This document shows positions 1-9,050 of a stretch of DNA of 28,477 bases, piece after piece. The number at the start of each line of letters is the position of its first letter. The first letter of the stretch is position 1. The DNA comes from Tubiluchus corallicola. Its lineage: Eukaryota; Priapulida; Priapulimorpha; Priapulimorphida; Tubiluchidae. Position numbers and translations under genes: made by a program. The notes below the pieces were generated by a model that had not been told where the DNA came from, did no database searches, and saw only the letters and a list, made by a program, of their open reading frames with translations. Where the stretch lies: positions 1 through 28,477 of the forward strand of contig JAQGDQ010001703.1 of assembly GCA_030141605.1 (NCBI GenBank). Reading direction: 5' to 3'.

Positions 1-462
1 CTTTTACATTTTACTAGCTAAACTCACCCCCCCGTATAATTGTACCGTTCAGTGAATGCATATTCACTGGATCTCTCCCTATTTTACAGTACTGGTTTCG
101 TGAAGCCTGTACAAGTACGCATAGTCACCTATACCTATATATACTGACTGGATTTACTTTCTAGTCACTGTCTAACTCTCAGTGTTCAGTGCAGCAGTGA
201 TTCTACTTATATGTATGCAGTTTAATAAACACTTTTCTGTTTGTGCAAATGTGTAGTATAGTTTTTTATTCTTGTTCTACAAAGTGAGTGATCTACAACT
301 TTAAACATGACTTTCACAACAGTAGTGAAAAAACAGATTTTTTTACCAAATATTACAAAAGCTTGAAGGGCCCACGGCTACAGCTTGTACTGGCCTATAT
401 GATAATATAGCACTGGTTACCAATGAATAAAATGCACACTTCAGAATAAAATCAATAATTAC

Positions 463-600
463 CTGACTAATGAACACCACTGTAATGTCATCCATAATTT
501 GCATGAAGTGTAAAACTGATGGTTTGCACCTGGCATCGCTAGCAGACAGGAAAACGCGAAATTGACGATAATTCTTGTCCCAAGTCTTCAGCACCTGTTC
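463..600 (-). CDS. HPS1: HPS1 coding exon 7 (second longin region, partial gene end)
   Basis: The donor is ATTAGTCAG|GTAATT. Two acceptors fit phase 0: CTAG|GAACAG (exon from 600) and GAACAG|GTGCTG (exon from 594). They differ by six bases, the residues Glu-Gln. It encodes VLKTWDKNYRQFRVFLSASD and then LHFMQIMDD. This parallels human LPLWQGINLVLLTRSPSAP and LSQLMDG at the start of the second longin domain. Joining it directly to exon 6 keeps frame but leaves no room for the linker seen in vertebrates. The next exon should lie left of position 1; 1-342 shows no further candidate. Confidence 0.74.
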
Positions 601-3600
601 CTAGTTCGTATAATATTGTTAAAACAACACTGAGATTAATAGCTTTCTTTCATTAAGATATTCGACTGCACAAATTTTAAAATAGCTAAAACATTAAACT
701 AAACCCAACACGTGTTCTAGTTTCCTTTAAATCAAGAGTATGTCTATCACACTGTATTTCAGTTACAGACAGTGGTGGCTTATAGATAAAATTACTGGGG
801 TTGCTGCTTCAGAAAATTTTTTAACATTGTTTTAGTATTGTGTAAAATGAAACAAACATACGTAACTATAATGTTGTAATTGTAATTTTAAACAAACAAA
901 CATACAAAAATTTATACATAAACTTGATAAAATGCTAAACAAAAAAATTTTTGCTTACGAATAGCCTAAATTGTCTCAGCTCAAGAATATGCTGGTGCAC
1001 GGTTTTTAATCACGTAACAACTGACAACTCATACTGCATGAGCGACAGTACTTTCTCTACATAGCAGCAGACACTAGTAGATCAGCGTACAGCGTGTTAT
1101 CTCAGACATGTGCGCATGGACGCATGCCCACAACAGCCAAACAAACCACTGTGCTGGGCTGTGAAGCAAACAGTACTCTGGTTCCATATAAGTATGAAGA
1201 AAGAACTAAAGAAAAAGACATAATATCGAATATTATCAATAATATTGAGTGAAAATAGGGGGTGCTACAGTTCCACAGCGCTTGTACACGAACCACCACA
1301 GGTTTTAGGCTTGTTCTTTATACATTTTTGTCCAGTTTTTTGGAGATTTACAAAACTATATAGCAAAACCCAAAATCTCTACAGCAGCCATCTTGATATT
1401 CAAAATGGCCACTGTCCAAATTTTGCTCTTATCTTTCCTTTTAATTGGGTAGAGTTGAATAAATGATTTCATTTGGTGTCAGAATATCAGTAATTTCAAT
1501 CAGTTAAGAAGAGAAAGAGATTTATGATCAGAAAACTTTTAGTATGAAGCAATATCATTGCTGTTATTCAGTCTTGTATTGCTTTATAGACAGGGTCGGC
1601 TAAAGGTAGTTTGACGCCCTAGGCAGAAGCATTTTTAGCGCCTCTTTCTAAACAGTCAACCCATTTCCAACAGTCCCACGCACCCACCTACAGAACTGAA
1701 TTATTGTTGCATATATTACAATACAATGGTATTTGCGTGTTAGGCCTACACATGTATTGTAGTGTGCAAATTAACTGAAGGTAATTACCTGTCTACAGCT
1801 ACATTTGAAATTGACTTCACTTGACCTGTACAATTGTATGTCCTGCCTCTTCAGGGGCAATTAAAATTTCTACAGTCTCTACAATTTCTGTCATGCAGAC
1901 TTCTGTCATTACACACTTACTATTGAGGCGCATTGATACGACTTGTGTGACGACGGTGCACTGCATTCTTCGAATTATCATATACGAGCAGAAAGCAAAA
2001 TGTCGGCTGTTGTACGTGTTCGCCGTTTAATGCTCGCTTTTTTCGTAAAATTTTTTATAAGCGTTAGAGACAAATATTCGATTTGTTTAATATAGTTTTC
2101 ACAGATTGTGACAATTATTAAAAACGTAACTTTTGCATACGGAACATTTAGCGATTTCAACCGAAGATTATCAGGCCGGATTTTTATGCTGATATTCCGG
2201 GAGGAAATTCGGTAATTCAAATGTTGATTTCTGAAAACTGGCTTTAAGTTTTTTCTACAGATCTACAAACGTTTTTCACCGTAGAAAACTGGCTAATGCT
2301 TGTTTCTATTGCAGTTTCACCTTTTTACAATGAGCAGAAAATAAAATCTGTAAAACAAATAGCCAGTTTTCTACAAAATTAAATACATACCTCATCAGAG
2401 TTCACGGAAGTGTCAACGGAAGTCGCCGATGACTCGACTTGTGCGTCCCCCTCGTGAGGAAACAGCGATAAACTGAGAACCATGATTAACAGCATGTCAG
2501 TTACGTGGACGTCAAAGCTCACAGAACTGAAATAAGAAAATATAAAAATTTTATTGTGCAATGATACTGACACTGATAGCTTAGTGCAAGAATAGTTTAG
2601 CAAATTTAGAACAATGTTATTACCCAAGCAACATAGAGCCCGGTTAGTACTTGGATAGGTGACCGCCTAGGAATACCAGGTGCTGTAGGCTTGCGGTATG
2701 CCCACACTGTATCTCGACACTAGGCAGAGGAACTGCACAAGCAGCCAACAGTTAGAGGGCGGAGGAGATCAAGTGACCCAACGGCCATGTGTAGAGGAGT
2801 AAACCTTCCAAATTAGGAGTGGAGCCCCAAAGGCGGACCAGTGCAACATGCTCACTGACTCCGGCAGCTCCTGCAGCCAACCTGGTGCCAAACGTATCAC
2901 TCCGCTTTCCTTTGGACTACACCAGGGAGGAAGAGAGGGGTTCCTGTTGTCTGGGCAACTCAGGATCTCCATACACCTTGCCGAGGTGTGCGCCCTGGGG
3001 AGGCCACTCCAGTAGTTCAAGGATCGGATTGCTCAGCCACAGTCGATGCTGCAGCTCCATCAATGTGATCAATAACTGACTCTCTTGGCGCACATTCCAT
3101 TGTCTTCCGAGATAGAAGGATGCCAACCATTTATTACCCAAGTAGTTTGGCAAGCAGCTAGTAAGTGCATGTGGAGTTACTACTCTTTGTCGAATGTCAT
3201 GGGGTGTACTTCGGAACTGGTTAAGCAATGACCGGGCTAGTCAGACCACCATGTCTGACACTCTCCCTGTGCGGATTCATTTGACATGCCGATTCTGTCC
3301 GTTTACCTTGCAGAGTGAGGATGTAGTCACGTACAAACATACCTGTGCCGATACGCTACCTTATCTTAAAGGAGGAGCTAGGTTCCAGTGTTGCTACACA
3401 TGACAACAGGAAAGAGGGCGTCCCCTGTCGAGTACTGGATTCTAACTTACATTGTGCTAAACAAAAGTTGTAGTTAAAATATAAAAAAAAGAAGTATACT
3501 TAGAATAATGCGCCAGAATCCGGGTTCCTACAAGAAGCAGTGCATGCTGTACGTTTTCATCCACTTTTGAGCGAAACTTAGTTAAAGCAGTCTCCAAGAA

Positions 3601-6600
3601 TTTCACGGACTTTGCACCGAGACTTTGGTTTACTTGCAATCTCTCAATAGCCTGCAAAAGACCAAGATTTCCCTTGTTGCTAAAATAAATTAATGACACA
3701 GGTTTTTTTACATGCCAGAAACGTGTCTGCTCAATTTTTACGGGCGGCGACGAATATTTAGGTATCTGAATGCTAGCACTCACCAACACGAAACAAACAA
3801 ACCAAACGGTTTATTTTAGATGGTTTCGCTACAAACTTTAAATGATCTTATTTATTTATTTTAAGTTTATTTATTTATTTCCACTCTGCATCTAACAGTT
3901 ATAATAAAAATACAGACAATTTCACTGAAGTAAATATAAATATAAATGCAATATTATCCAGAAATTACAAAATGCAGCATATACATGTGCAAATTACATT
4001 ACGGAATAATTTTGATGCATACACTTTGAGCCTAAAAGCATAGCTTGACAGGCCAAACTGCACGTGGAAATCTTAAAGAAGTGATTAATAATTGAAATAA
4101 TGATAATATATACATAAAAGTGGGGGGGGGGGTCGAGTAGTGAATGAAAGATGAAATGGAGCGAGGACTAAGAAAAACTGTGATCATGATTATAAAGTGT
4201 TCAGTAACCTATTGAGCATAGTCACGTTTTATTAAGATTACTGTGGAAAAAGAATGCAGGTGATTACTATTATCAAACTGTGTTACTCTCAATACTTTTG
4301 AAATATTTCTTTTCTGACGGTTTTTTTAAAAGTTGAAAGGGAGTGACTACATTTTGAATTGCGGCTTAACTTAACATCAGACGGTATCTAAACTTAAATA
4401 AAACATTACAGTTACCACTACCTTCGAATGCTTAAAGGAGAAGTCAAGCTTTCCGACAAGTCAGTCTTATTTCAATGATAGAGAATAATGTCAGACGTAT
4501 TTAGTAACACAAGTGTGATAAGCACCTCGTGTTATTAGTAAAAATCACTTTAAAGTCATAATCGTTTCACGTTTGGGTGCAGCCATTTTGAATGCCCATT
4601 CTTCCACCAGTGATGTCATTCAACGGCTGTAGAAAAGCAGCGCACCGTTACCTTCCATCTTAAGTACAATAGTTGTTACAAAAAACTAGGACAGCTAATT
4701 ATGTGATATCTTTGCACGAACATTAGGTAAGCGCCAAAATTGGACTCAGTTTAAGCAGTGCGCAATTACGGAGAGCCACGATGCGTTTATGAAAAGTCAC
4801 GACGTCCACCAATTACGTCATAACTTTCAAGCGCACTGCACCAAAATTTCAATACAGTAACATAAATTAACTTTATGCTTTACAGACAGTTTTTTGCAAA
4901 TTTATTTCTTATATTTTTCTACGTTTAAGTGATAACAGTAAAATAACCCAACATGCAAAATAATTTGTCCTCTCCTTTAATGCATATAAGTACATACACT
5001 GACTAGAAATGCTTCACTTTGGTGGTAACAGTCTAGCCATTTGTCAAGTAGTTCCGACAAAAATTTCCACTGATTTGTGCGCTCGCTAACTCGTTCAGAC
5101 GAAACCCTGCAAGAAAAACACAGTTCAGATGTTCTTCCTAATTCTAAAGGCAAACCAAATGATTTTTTAAATCCTGCTCTATTTTGAAGCATGGTAAAAA
5201 GTTTAAATTTTAACACTGATCACAATGTCAAAATATTTACAACAATTAAATAATAGATTAAGAACTTAAAAATGGCAGGAGCACGCAGTCAGTGATGACA
5301 TCGTAAGCGAACATAATTTTTGACAGCACAAATATCCCACGAGCGTGCTTGCGAAAGGGAAAACTGAAGTACAGTGCCACTGCTACTGTACAACATTGAT
5401 TGTAGTACACAAAAATTGAAGTACAGTGCCACTGCTACTGTACAACATTGATTGTAGTACACAAAAATTGAAGTACAGTGCTACTGCTACTGTACAACAT
5501 TGATTGTGATACACAAAAATGAACAAAAATTGAAGTACAGTGCCACTGCTACTGTACAACATTGATTGTGGTACACAAAAATGAACAAAAATTGAAGTAC
5601 AGTGCCACTGCTACTGTACAAGATTGATTGCGGACACGAACAATGCAAAACTTACTCAGAAAAAGCATAACCATACAGGAACACAAGAAGATTGTGTAAA
5701 AACTGCAATTTCTTTTGTAACAATTCTTCACTTTCCTCATTGTCTCCAGCAATGACCATGTACATAGAGGTTGGATTCTAAACATAAACAAAAACAAAAC
5801 TACCAATTGTTATTATTAATTACTACAGTCACATTAAACAATGAACTTAAATAAATATCTTCATAAATACAGCTTGAAAAATTCGTCTTGAAATTTTATA
5901 TCACTTACGCTGTCTTATTGCATGCAGAGCTTGTATTAGCAGTAACGCTGTATAAAACTTGTAAATTTAAACTCTCACGATGACCGTTAGGAGCAGCCAT
6001 TTTAATGCTAAGTCATTTGAAACAAGTTTAGATAACACTGAATAAAGTTTGAAAAAATAATCAGAGCATTCATAGTATACTCTTCACTTCACTAACTAAG
6101 CAAAGGTATAAATTACTTTATATTGTCAATGAAATTAAAAACATGTTTTTGGTGAATCAGTGGTGCACACTGGGATGGTGAGTCAGTAATGTTTTACTAT
6201 GTGGTGCGAATATTTTAAATTTGAATTTTCTTTTCTATTACACAAGTCTTTTAAACAAGTAACCATAATGCTAAGTAATATAACTTTGCATGGAAAGTTT
6301 TTTTTGGGACATAGTTCTCCTTTCTTCCCCCTTAATATGAAAGTTTTATCTTTAACATATTAAAATAAATTCTAGTGGGTGATCGGAAGAACAAAATGGT
6401 TATGGCATGTGCCTAGCGACCGAAGTTAAGCGACGCTAGACTGGTTGGAAAATGAATGGCTCAAAAAGCTACTTTTGTTCTGCACAAAGTAAGAAAGAAT
6501 TACGGCAAACGATAATCAAGTAAATTAACAAGCTTACATCCGAATTAAAGCTACTGAAGAAATAATGGCACATTCACATGAGCTAAAGATACCTGCAGAA

Positions 6601-7244
6601 ACGCGATCAAAGAACCGTTTTCAGTGACAATAGACGTGTACGGCTCGTTAAAGTGATGCTGCATGAAACCATATGAAACGGCTAAAGGACTAAATAACTG
6701 TAGCAACACGCTGATGCGATCTTCATCACCATCAGATAATCTTTCCTGAAAGTAACAGAGGATTTAAATAAAGAAAATATTAGTTAGAAAAGTAAAAAAG
6801 ATGAAAAATTGGCTTGAAATGTGCAGACGAATATAGTAATATGCTAAATGTATTCCAGAAAAAACATATTATGCATAAGGAAAACATATATTATTTTTGA
6901 ATAAGGAAAATGCTTAGCAGAGCAATATCTGGTTGTAAATGGATTGGTGACTAACAGGAGAGCTTCTTCTGCCATACTGCCTCCCAGACTTTTTTACACA
7001 CATTTTGTACGGTAGAGAATGACTCAAATTTAAAAATGCAATTATAAAACGCTTTTTAAAAAGTCGAGCCTTGACAAATGTTCTTGCTGCTCGTGTAGAA
7101 CTTTGACTTAAGATAACGTAAGTGTAAACTTACTTCAGTCGATGTTTCTTCATTTGCTTTTTCACTAATGAAGTCGTTGAATTCTTCGTCGCCCTTGAAG
7201 AATGCTAAATTGTTCATGTCTCTGAATGCAACAATTCCTCTCAT
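463..7244 (-). CDS. HPS1: HPS1 orthologue (BLOC-3 subunit), 5' seven exons, C-terminus off the left edge
   Basis: Gene-level entry; coding exons are 7244-7134, 6745-6593, 5777-5656, 5106-4998, 3651-3500, 2526-2391 and 600-463. All have AG acceptors and GT donors and join without stops to about 307 residues. HPS1 pairs with HPS4 in BLOC-3, the guanine-nucleotide exchange factor for Rab32/Rab38, acting on the cytosolic face of lysosome-related organelles. Identity rests on remembered human HPS1: the N-terminal longin start, TENGSLIAFL versus TENGNFLYVL, GDNEESEELLQKKL versus GDHTESEGDLRRKL, AIERL versus ALERL and HALLLVGTRILAHYS versus HAFLLVHSKLLAFYS, all in the same order. Human HPS1 is about 700 residues, so the rest must lie left of position 1. 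Human HPS1 has a low-complexity linker of roughly 150 residues between the parts matching exons 6 and 7. No exon for it was found in 601-2390, so it is shortened, diverged or missed. A fusion or pseudogene is unlikely because every exon is open. Confidence 0.88.
601..2390. other. HPS1 intron 6, no linker exon found
   Basis: This AT-rich intron of 1.8 kb should hold any exon for the HPS1 linker, but none was recognised on the minus strand. Near 1592, CAGGGTCGGC followed by GACGCCCTAGGCAGA resembles the end of a hAT-type nonautonomous transposon; no matching second end was seen. Near 773, CAGTGGTGGC is a similar but weaker end. Positions 2225-2375 hold a separate inverted-repeat element. Confidence 0.4.
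2225..2375 (-). repeat. MITE-like hairpin repeat, copy in HPS1 intron
   Basis: GTAGAAAACTGGCTA at 2281-2295 and its exact reverse complement at 2360-2374 make a 15-bp perfect inverted repeat around a 64-bp loop. A further AAAACTGGCTTTAAG lies at about 2234. The same sequence in reverse orientation recurs at 13300-13378 and 13655-13705, inside the intron of the plus-strand gene, so it is a dispersed family. Confidence 0.65.
2391..2526 (-). CDS. HPS1: HPS1 coding exon 6 (residues 216-261)
   Basis: The acceptor is TTCTTATTTCAG|TTCTG. Its first base completes an Asn codon with exon 5. The donor is GATGAG|GTATGT, phase 0. It encodes FDVHVTDMLLIMVLSLSLFP, like human LRPADLLALILLVQDLYP, then a Ser/Glu/Asp-rich stretch (GDAQVESSATSVDTSVNSDE) that looks like the start of the acidic linker of the family. 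Confidence 0.85.
2617..3142 (+). mobile_element. Candidate 5S-headed insertion flanked by 12-bp direct repeats
   Basis: The 12-base word TTATTACCCAAG occurs at 2617-2628 and again at 3131-3142. It brackets about 500 bp that starts with the 5S fragment and is far richer in G+C than the surrounding intron. This is the layout of a retroposed SINE-like unit with a target-site duplication. GC-rich DNA continues past 3142 to about 3430, so the real right end could be elsewhere, or two insertions may be adjacent. No coding capacity is recognised; the open frames on both strands here look like GC-rich chance frames. Confidence 0.45.
2637..2693 (+). repeat. 5S rRNA-derived 3' half (5S-headed SINE or pseudogene), in an HPS1 intron
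   Basis: The stretch contains GGTTAGTACTTGGAT, GACCGCCT, GGAATACC and GGTGCTGTAGGCTT in the order and spacing of the last ~56 bases of metazoan 5S rRNA, with about six mismatches. The first ~65 bases are absent, so it is not a working 5S gene. A GC-rich stretch follows to about 3430. Reads on the plus strand, antisense to HPS1. Confidence 0.8.
3500..3651 (-). CDS. HPS1: HPS1 coding exon 5 (residues 166-216)
   Basis: The acceptor is GGTCTTTTGCAG|GCTATT and the donor TCTAA|GTATAC, phase 0 in and phase 2 out. It encodes AIERLQVNQSLGAKSVKFLE and then HALLLVGTRILAHYS. The family counterparts are ALERLIHPQLCELCIEALE and HAFLLVHSKLLAFYS. The reading frame stays open upstream of the acceptor. The join to exon 4 (AFLVS+AIERL) fits the family exactly, which decides the boundary. 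Confidence 0.89.
3840..4431. other. Non-coding part of HPS1 intron 4
   Basis: The stretch has (TTTA)n-like runs near 3848-3890 and a ten-base G tract near 4122. Otherwise it is AT-rich with no recognisable gene or repeat copy. Confidence 0.35.
4432..4850 (+). repeat. Dispersed repeat family B, plus-strand copy
   Basis: Landmarks in order are CTTAAAGGAGAAGTCAAGCT, GGGTGCAGCCATTTTGAATG, GTGATGTCATT, GATGCGTTTATGAAAAGTCA and ATTACGTCATAA. The same landmarks appear in the same order on the minus strand between 19340 and 18735. The CRE-like TGACGTCA-type words are shared. No open reading frame. It lies in the HPS1 intron between exons 4 and 5. Confidence 0.65.
4998..5106 (-). CDS. HPS1: HPS1 coding exon 4 (residues 129-165)
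   Basis: The acceptor is TTTTTCTTGCAG|GGTTTC. Its first base completes the Glu codon split with exon 3. The donor is GTCAGT|GTATGT, phase 0. It encodes SSERVSERTNQWKFLSELLD and ends in SEAFLVS, which corresponds to the human RVQLWEHFQSLL...CFAVE helix pair. An in-frame open stretch continues 5' of the acceptor but matches nothing, so it is taken as intron. Confidence 0.86.
5271..5363 (+). repeat. Dispersed repeat family D, copy 1
   Basis: This stretch, with GTGATGACATCGTAAGCGAA and TATCCCACGAGCGTG, matches 11517-11640 (TTGATGACATCACAAACTAA, TATTCCACGAGCGTG). In both places a GAAGTACAGTG minisatellite-type sequence follows. It is amplified here but single at 11617. Confidence 0.6.
5364..5637. 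repeat. Minisatellite, five units of 52 or 62 bp
   Basis: GAAGTACAGTG begins at 5366, 5418, 5470, 5532 and 5594. The first two spacings are 52 and the last two 62. The longer units gain a 10-base AATGAACAAA-type segment. The core CAGTGCCACTGCTACTG is nearly invariant, so amplification looks recent. It ends about 20 bp from the HPS1 exon 3 donor. Confidence 0.93.
5656..5777 (-). CDS. HPS1: HPS1 coding exon 3 (residues 89-129)
   Basis: The acceptor is TTTATGTTTAG|AATCC and the donor TCTGA|GTAAGT. The exon is 122 nt (40 codons plus two bases), leaving phase 2. It encodes MYMVIAGDNEESEELLQKKL followed by a hydrophobic helix. The GD..ESE..L..KL pattern is the clearest HPS1 match in the window. 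The donor lies about 20 nt from the end of a minisatellite in the next intron (5364-5637). Confidence 0.9.
5907..6320 (+). repeat. Dispersed repeat family A, copy 1
   Basis: Landmarks are GCAGTAACGCTGTATAAAAC, GACCGTTAGGAGCAGCCATT, AGTTTGAAAAAATAA, CAGTGGTGCACACTGGGATG and TTTGCATGGAAAGTTTT. They recur in order at 20711-21100, and the left part also at 18960-19090. It is in HPS1 intron 2. No coding capacity or clean terminal repeats were seen. Confidence 0.7.
6411..6447 (+). repeat. Second 5S rRNA-like fragment (central part)
   Basis: ACCGAAGTTAAGCGACG followed by a CTGGTTGG-like tail matches the middle of invertebrate 5S rRNA (CCGAAGTTAAGC...GGTTAG), the region of the A-box of the internal promoter. 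It overlaps little with the part preserved at 2637-2693. It lies in the HPS1 intron between exons 2 and 3, plus strand. The rest of the 5S sequence is not recognisable around it. Confidence 0.5.
6593..6745 (-). CDS. HPS1: HPS1 coding exon 2 (residues 38-88, longin domain)
   Basis: The acceptor is TTACTTTCAG|GAAAG and the donor CTGCAG|GTATC. It has 51 codons, phase 0 on both sides. It encodes ERLSDGDEDRISVLLQLFSP, then a segment ending in TENGSLIAFLQ. Human HPS1 has LEDQLSTLLAPVIISS and TENGNFLYVLHL in the same places. This is the central sheet and helix of the N-terminal longin fold, the surface that in this family contacts the partner subunit. Confidence 0.88.
7134..7244 (-). CDS. HPS1: HPS1 coding exon 1 (start codon, residues 1-37)
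   Basis: ATG at 7244-7242 starts MRGIVAFRDMNNLAFF, which parallels the human N-terminus MKCVLVATEGAEVLFY. The acidic stretch EEFNDFISEKANEE then parallels the end of the first longin strand-helix unit. The donor is GAA|GTAAGT, leaving phase 0. The exon is 111 nt, exactly 37 codons. No in-frame ATG lies close upstream, and the alignment with the family start supports this one. A weak acceptor-like TTTTAG about 20 nt upstream could mark a 5'UTR intron; this is not established. Confidence 0.87.
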
Positions 7245-7309
7245 GATTCTTACGTTTTACAGCTAAAACAAAAGCAAGACAACAATTTAAAGCCAATTTA
7301 AGTCTTTTC

Positions 7310-7420
7310 ACAGTCTCAGTTGCTGTAAGTCAAATGTTAAGTGTTCCCAAGCAACCCGTCTTAGTTACAACCGTCACGTGACACGTGAATAAAGCAAAGA
7401 TGTCTGCCGCATCAGTTCAA
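7310..7420 (+). repeat. Dispersed repeat family C, copy 1 (HPS1 upstream region)
   Basis: TTGCTGTAAGTCAAATGTTA, CAAGCAACCCGTCTTAG, GTCACGTGACACGTGAATAA and AGCAAAGATG match copies at 19494-19600 and 28130-28240. It provides the E-boxes upstream of HPS1. It is shorter than the other copies, losing similarity after about 7420. Confidence 0.7.
7373..7387. promoter_or_regulatory. Overlapping E-boxes incl. CLEAR-type GTCACGTGAC upstream of HPS1
   Basis: GTCACGTGAC lies at 7373-7382, and a second CACGTG at 7382-7387 shares its last C. They sit about 130 bp upstream of the HPS1 start codon. GTCACGTGAC is the consensus CLEAR element bound by TFEB/TFE3/MITF-type bHLH-Zip factors, which control lysosome and melanosome genes. 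HPS1 is a plausible target, but this is inference. The site lies inside a dispersed repeat (7310-7420). Confidence 0.5.
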
Positions 7421-7599
7421 TTGTTTTGCATGGTGGTGACAGCTGACCTGATGACCATATGGTTAACCTTCGTTACCTTTTCTCCGTTTCACAAGTTCAA
7501 TTGTTGTGTTTACATTTTGAAAAAAAACAAATTATCAGTTCAATTCAATTCTGTAAAATACCCTCGCACTGTGCCGCACTGACCTCAAGTTACTATAGG

Positions 7600-9040
7600 T
7601 TCGGATAAGTGTTTTTTACCAGAACTGCGAATAAGTCTAGAGGCTTAATTTATATTCACAGGTACATGCTTAAAAGACGATTTGTGTGAACAACCTTGAG
7701 CCTGTTATCATTTTTTTCTACAATTTACCCAAGTTATAGGGACCTAGAGCTGAACTCGGCTGCGGTTCATTGTCGAAATTGCCTTACAGAAATTGACTGA
7801 TGGTGCATCTATGGTTACAGCTGGCAAATAGTTCCATCGTTTAACAACACAGCAAGACAAAAAATGGTAACGGATTTTAGTTGGGGAATAAGAAAGAAAC
7901 ATTATCCAGCTATTTACATTTTCGAGATTCAGATTTGCACTGCAATGTTATGCATTTTTCAGCACAGCAAATTGCACGGCAACATCCAGATGAAGTAAGT
8001 CCATAAACTCCATAATTTATAAATTTATGAGTAAGCCACTGGTGCTTGTGAAGGACACTCTTCGTTGCTATTGAACGAGCCTGCACAAATGTGCCTGTGA
8101 GGTCCAACTTCACTTATTTTTTCCTGTTAAGTTTACCAGGTTGTTTTTTGCAAGGTTTTAAGGCGATTCTTACTGGTGCTTCATTTGGTAATCTTAGATG
8201 TCCTAGCCATCTTAATCTTTGCTTAATCTATATCATACGCACTTTCATTATAAGCCAGCTGATTTTAGCAATAAGGTAAATCATTTGAACTGGCGTAGAA
8301 CTTCTAGACAAGAATCAAAGGTTTTTAGTAATCGACCATTACTTTTTGCTGCAAAAATATGTGTTAAAATATTTAAATCTAAATTTTAATAGTACTTATG
8401 TTTAGTTACTAGCATGATTAGTTTTTTTGATACGTATATGTAATTAGTATTAAATCTAGTTGAATAAGAGAAACGCCAAAGATCAAGGTGAGTAAACAGT
8501 AAAGTGAGTTAGTGGCTAGTCACAGTAAATTACGCTTAGGACAGGTACGAATATATTGTGTGATATAATATAAGAGCGATTATGTTACTGTAACTATAGT
8601 AATAGTACAGTTTGTTTATGGAATAGTTTGCTTAACCACATTGTCAATGCACCAACCCTTAATAATATAAATTATTATTAATATTATTAATAATCTTTAT
8701 TTAATTAAAGTCGGTTTTTGGACGAACAATTAATATTAGCTGAAACAGCTATTAATTATCGTCAATTGTAAATAACAACTTACAAGTACATAACAAAGAC
8801 TATGATTATCCCACTTACCGTAAATATCATGCCCCTGACAGGGTAACTGCAGGTACCATTTTTATAAAGTGTGGTATGACCCGGCTGCTGTATCGAACTC
8901 ACGAATACTCAGATGCAGATGGAAAGTGGAACACTAGACTAAACCGTCTGGTCAATGTTATTGTTTAATGGATTCAAAGCATTGTTTGACAGTTAATTTT
9001 GCAAGGCATAACTGATGGCATGCACGTAAGATGATTAATT
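7600..9040. other. Intergenic spacer between HPS1 and the plus-strand gene
   Basis: The spacer is AT-rich with a strongly AT block near 8660-8710 (TTATTATTAATATTATTAAT). Apart from the weak Cys-rich frame above, no gene, RNA or repeat family was recognised. Confidence 0.4.
7910..8113 (-). other. Cys-rich open frame, possible terminal exon, unproven
   Basis: A 67-codon open frame on the minus strand starts GTG AAG and has no upstream ATG. It ends in a stretch with seven cysteines (SGCCRAICCAEKCITLQCKS) and a basic tail. It could be the last exon of a secreted or membrane protein, or chance. No clear acceptor or upstream partner exon was found, and nothing in it is recognised. Confidence 0.15.
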
Positions 9041-9050
9041 AGTTAATTAA

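Noticed and set aside
1978-2220. HPS1 linker exon on the minus strand
   Set aside because: The open frame has no acidic or Ser-rich linker character and no suitable splice sites were seen.
2637-2693. Functional 5S rRNA gene
   Set aside because: The 5' half with the A-box is missing and there are about six substitutions.
2769-3403. Several open frames of 69-103 codons on both strands
   Set aside because: They overlap each other inside the GC-rich 5S-headed repeat block and show no recognisable protein family.
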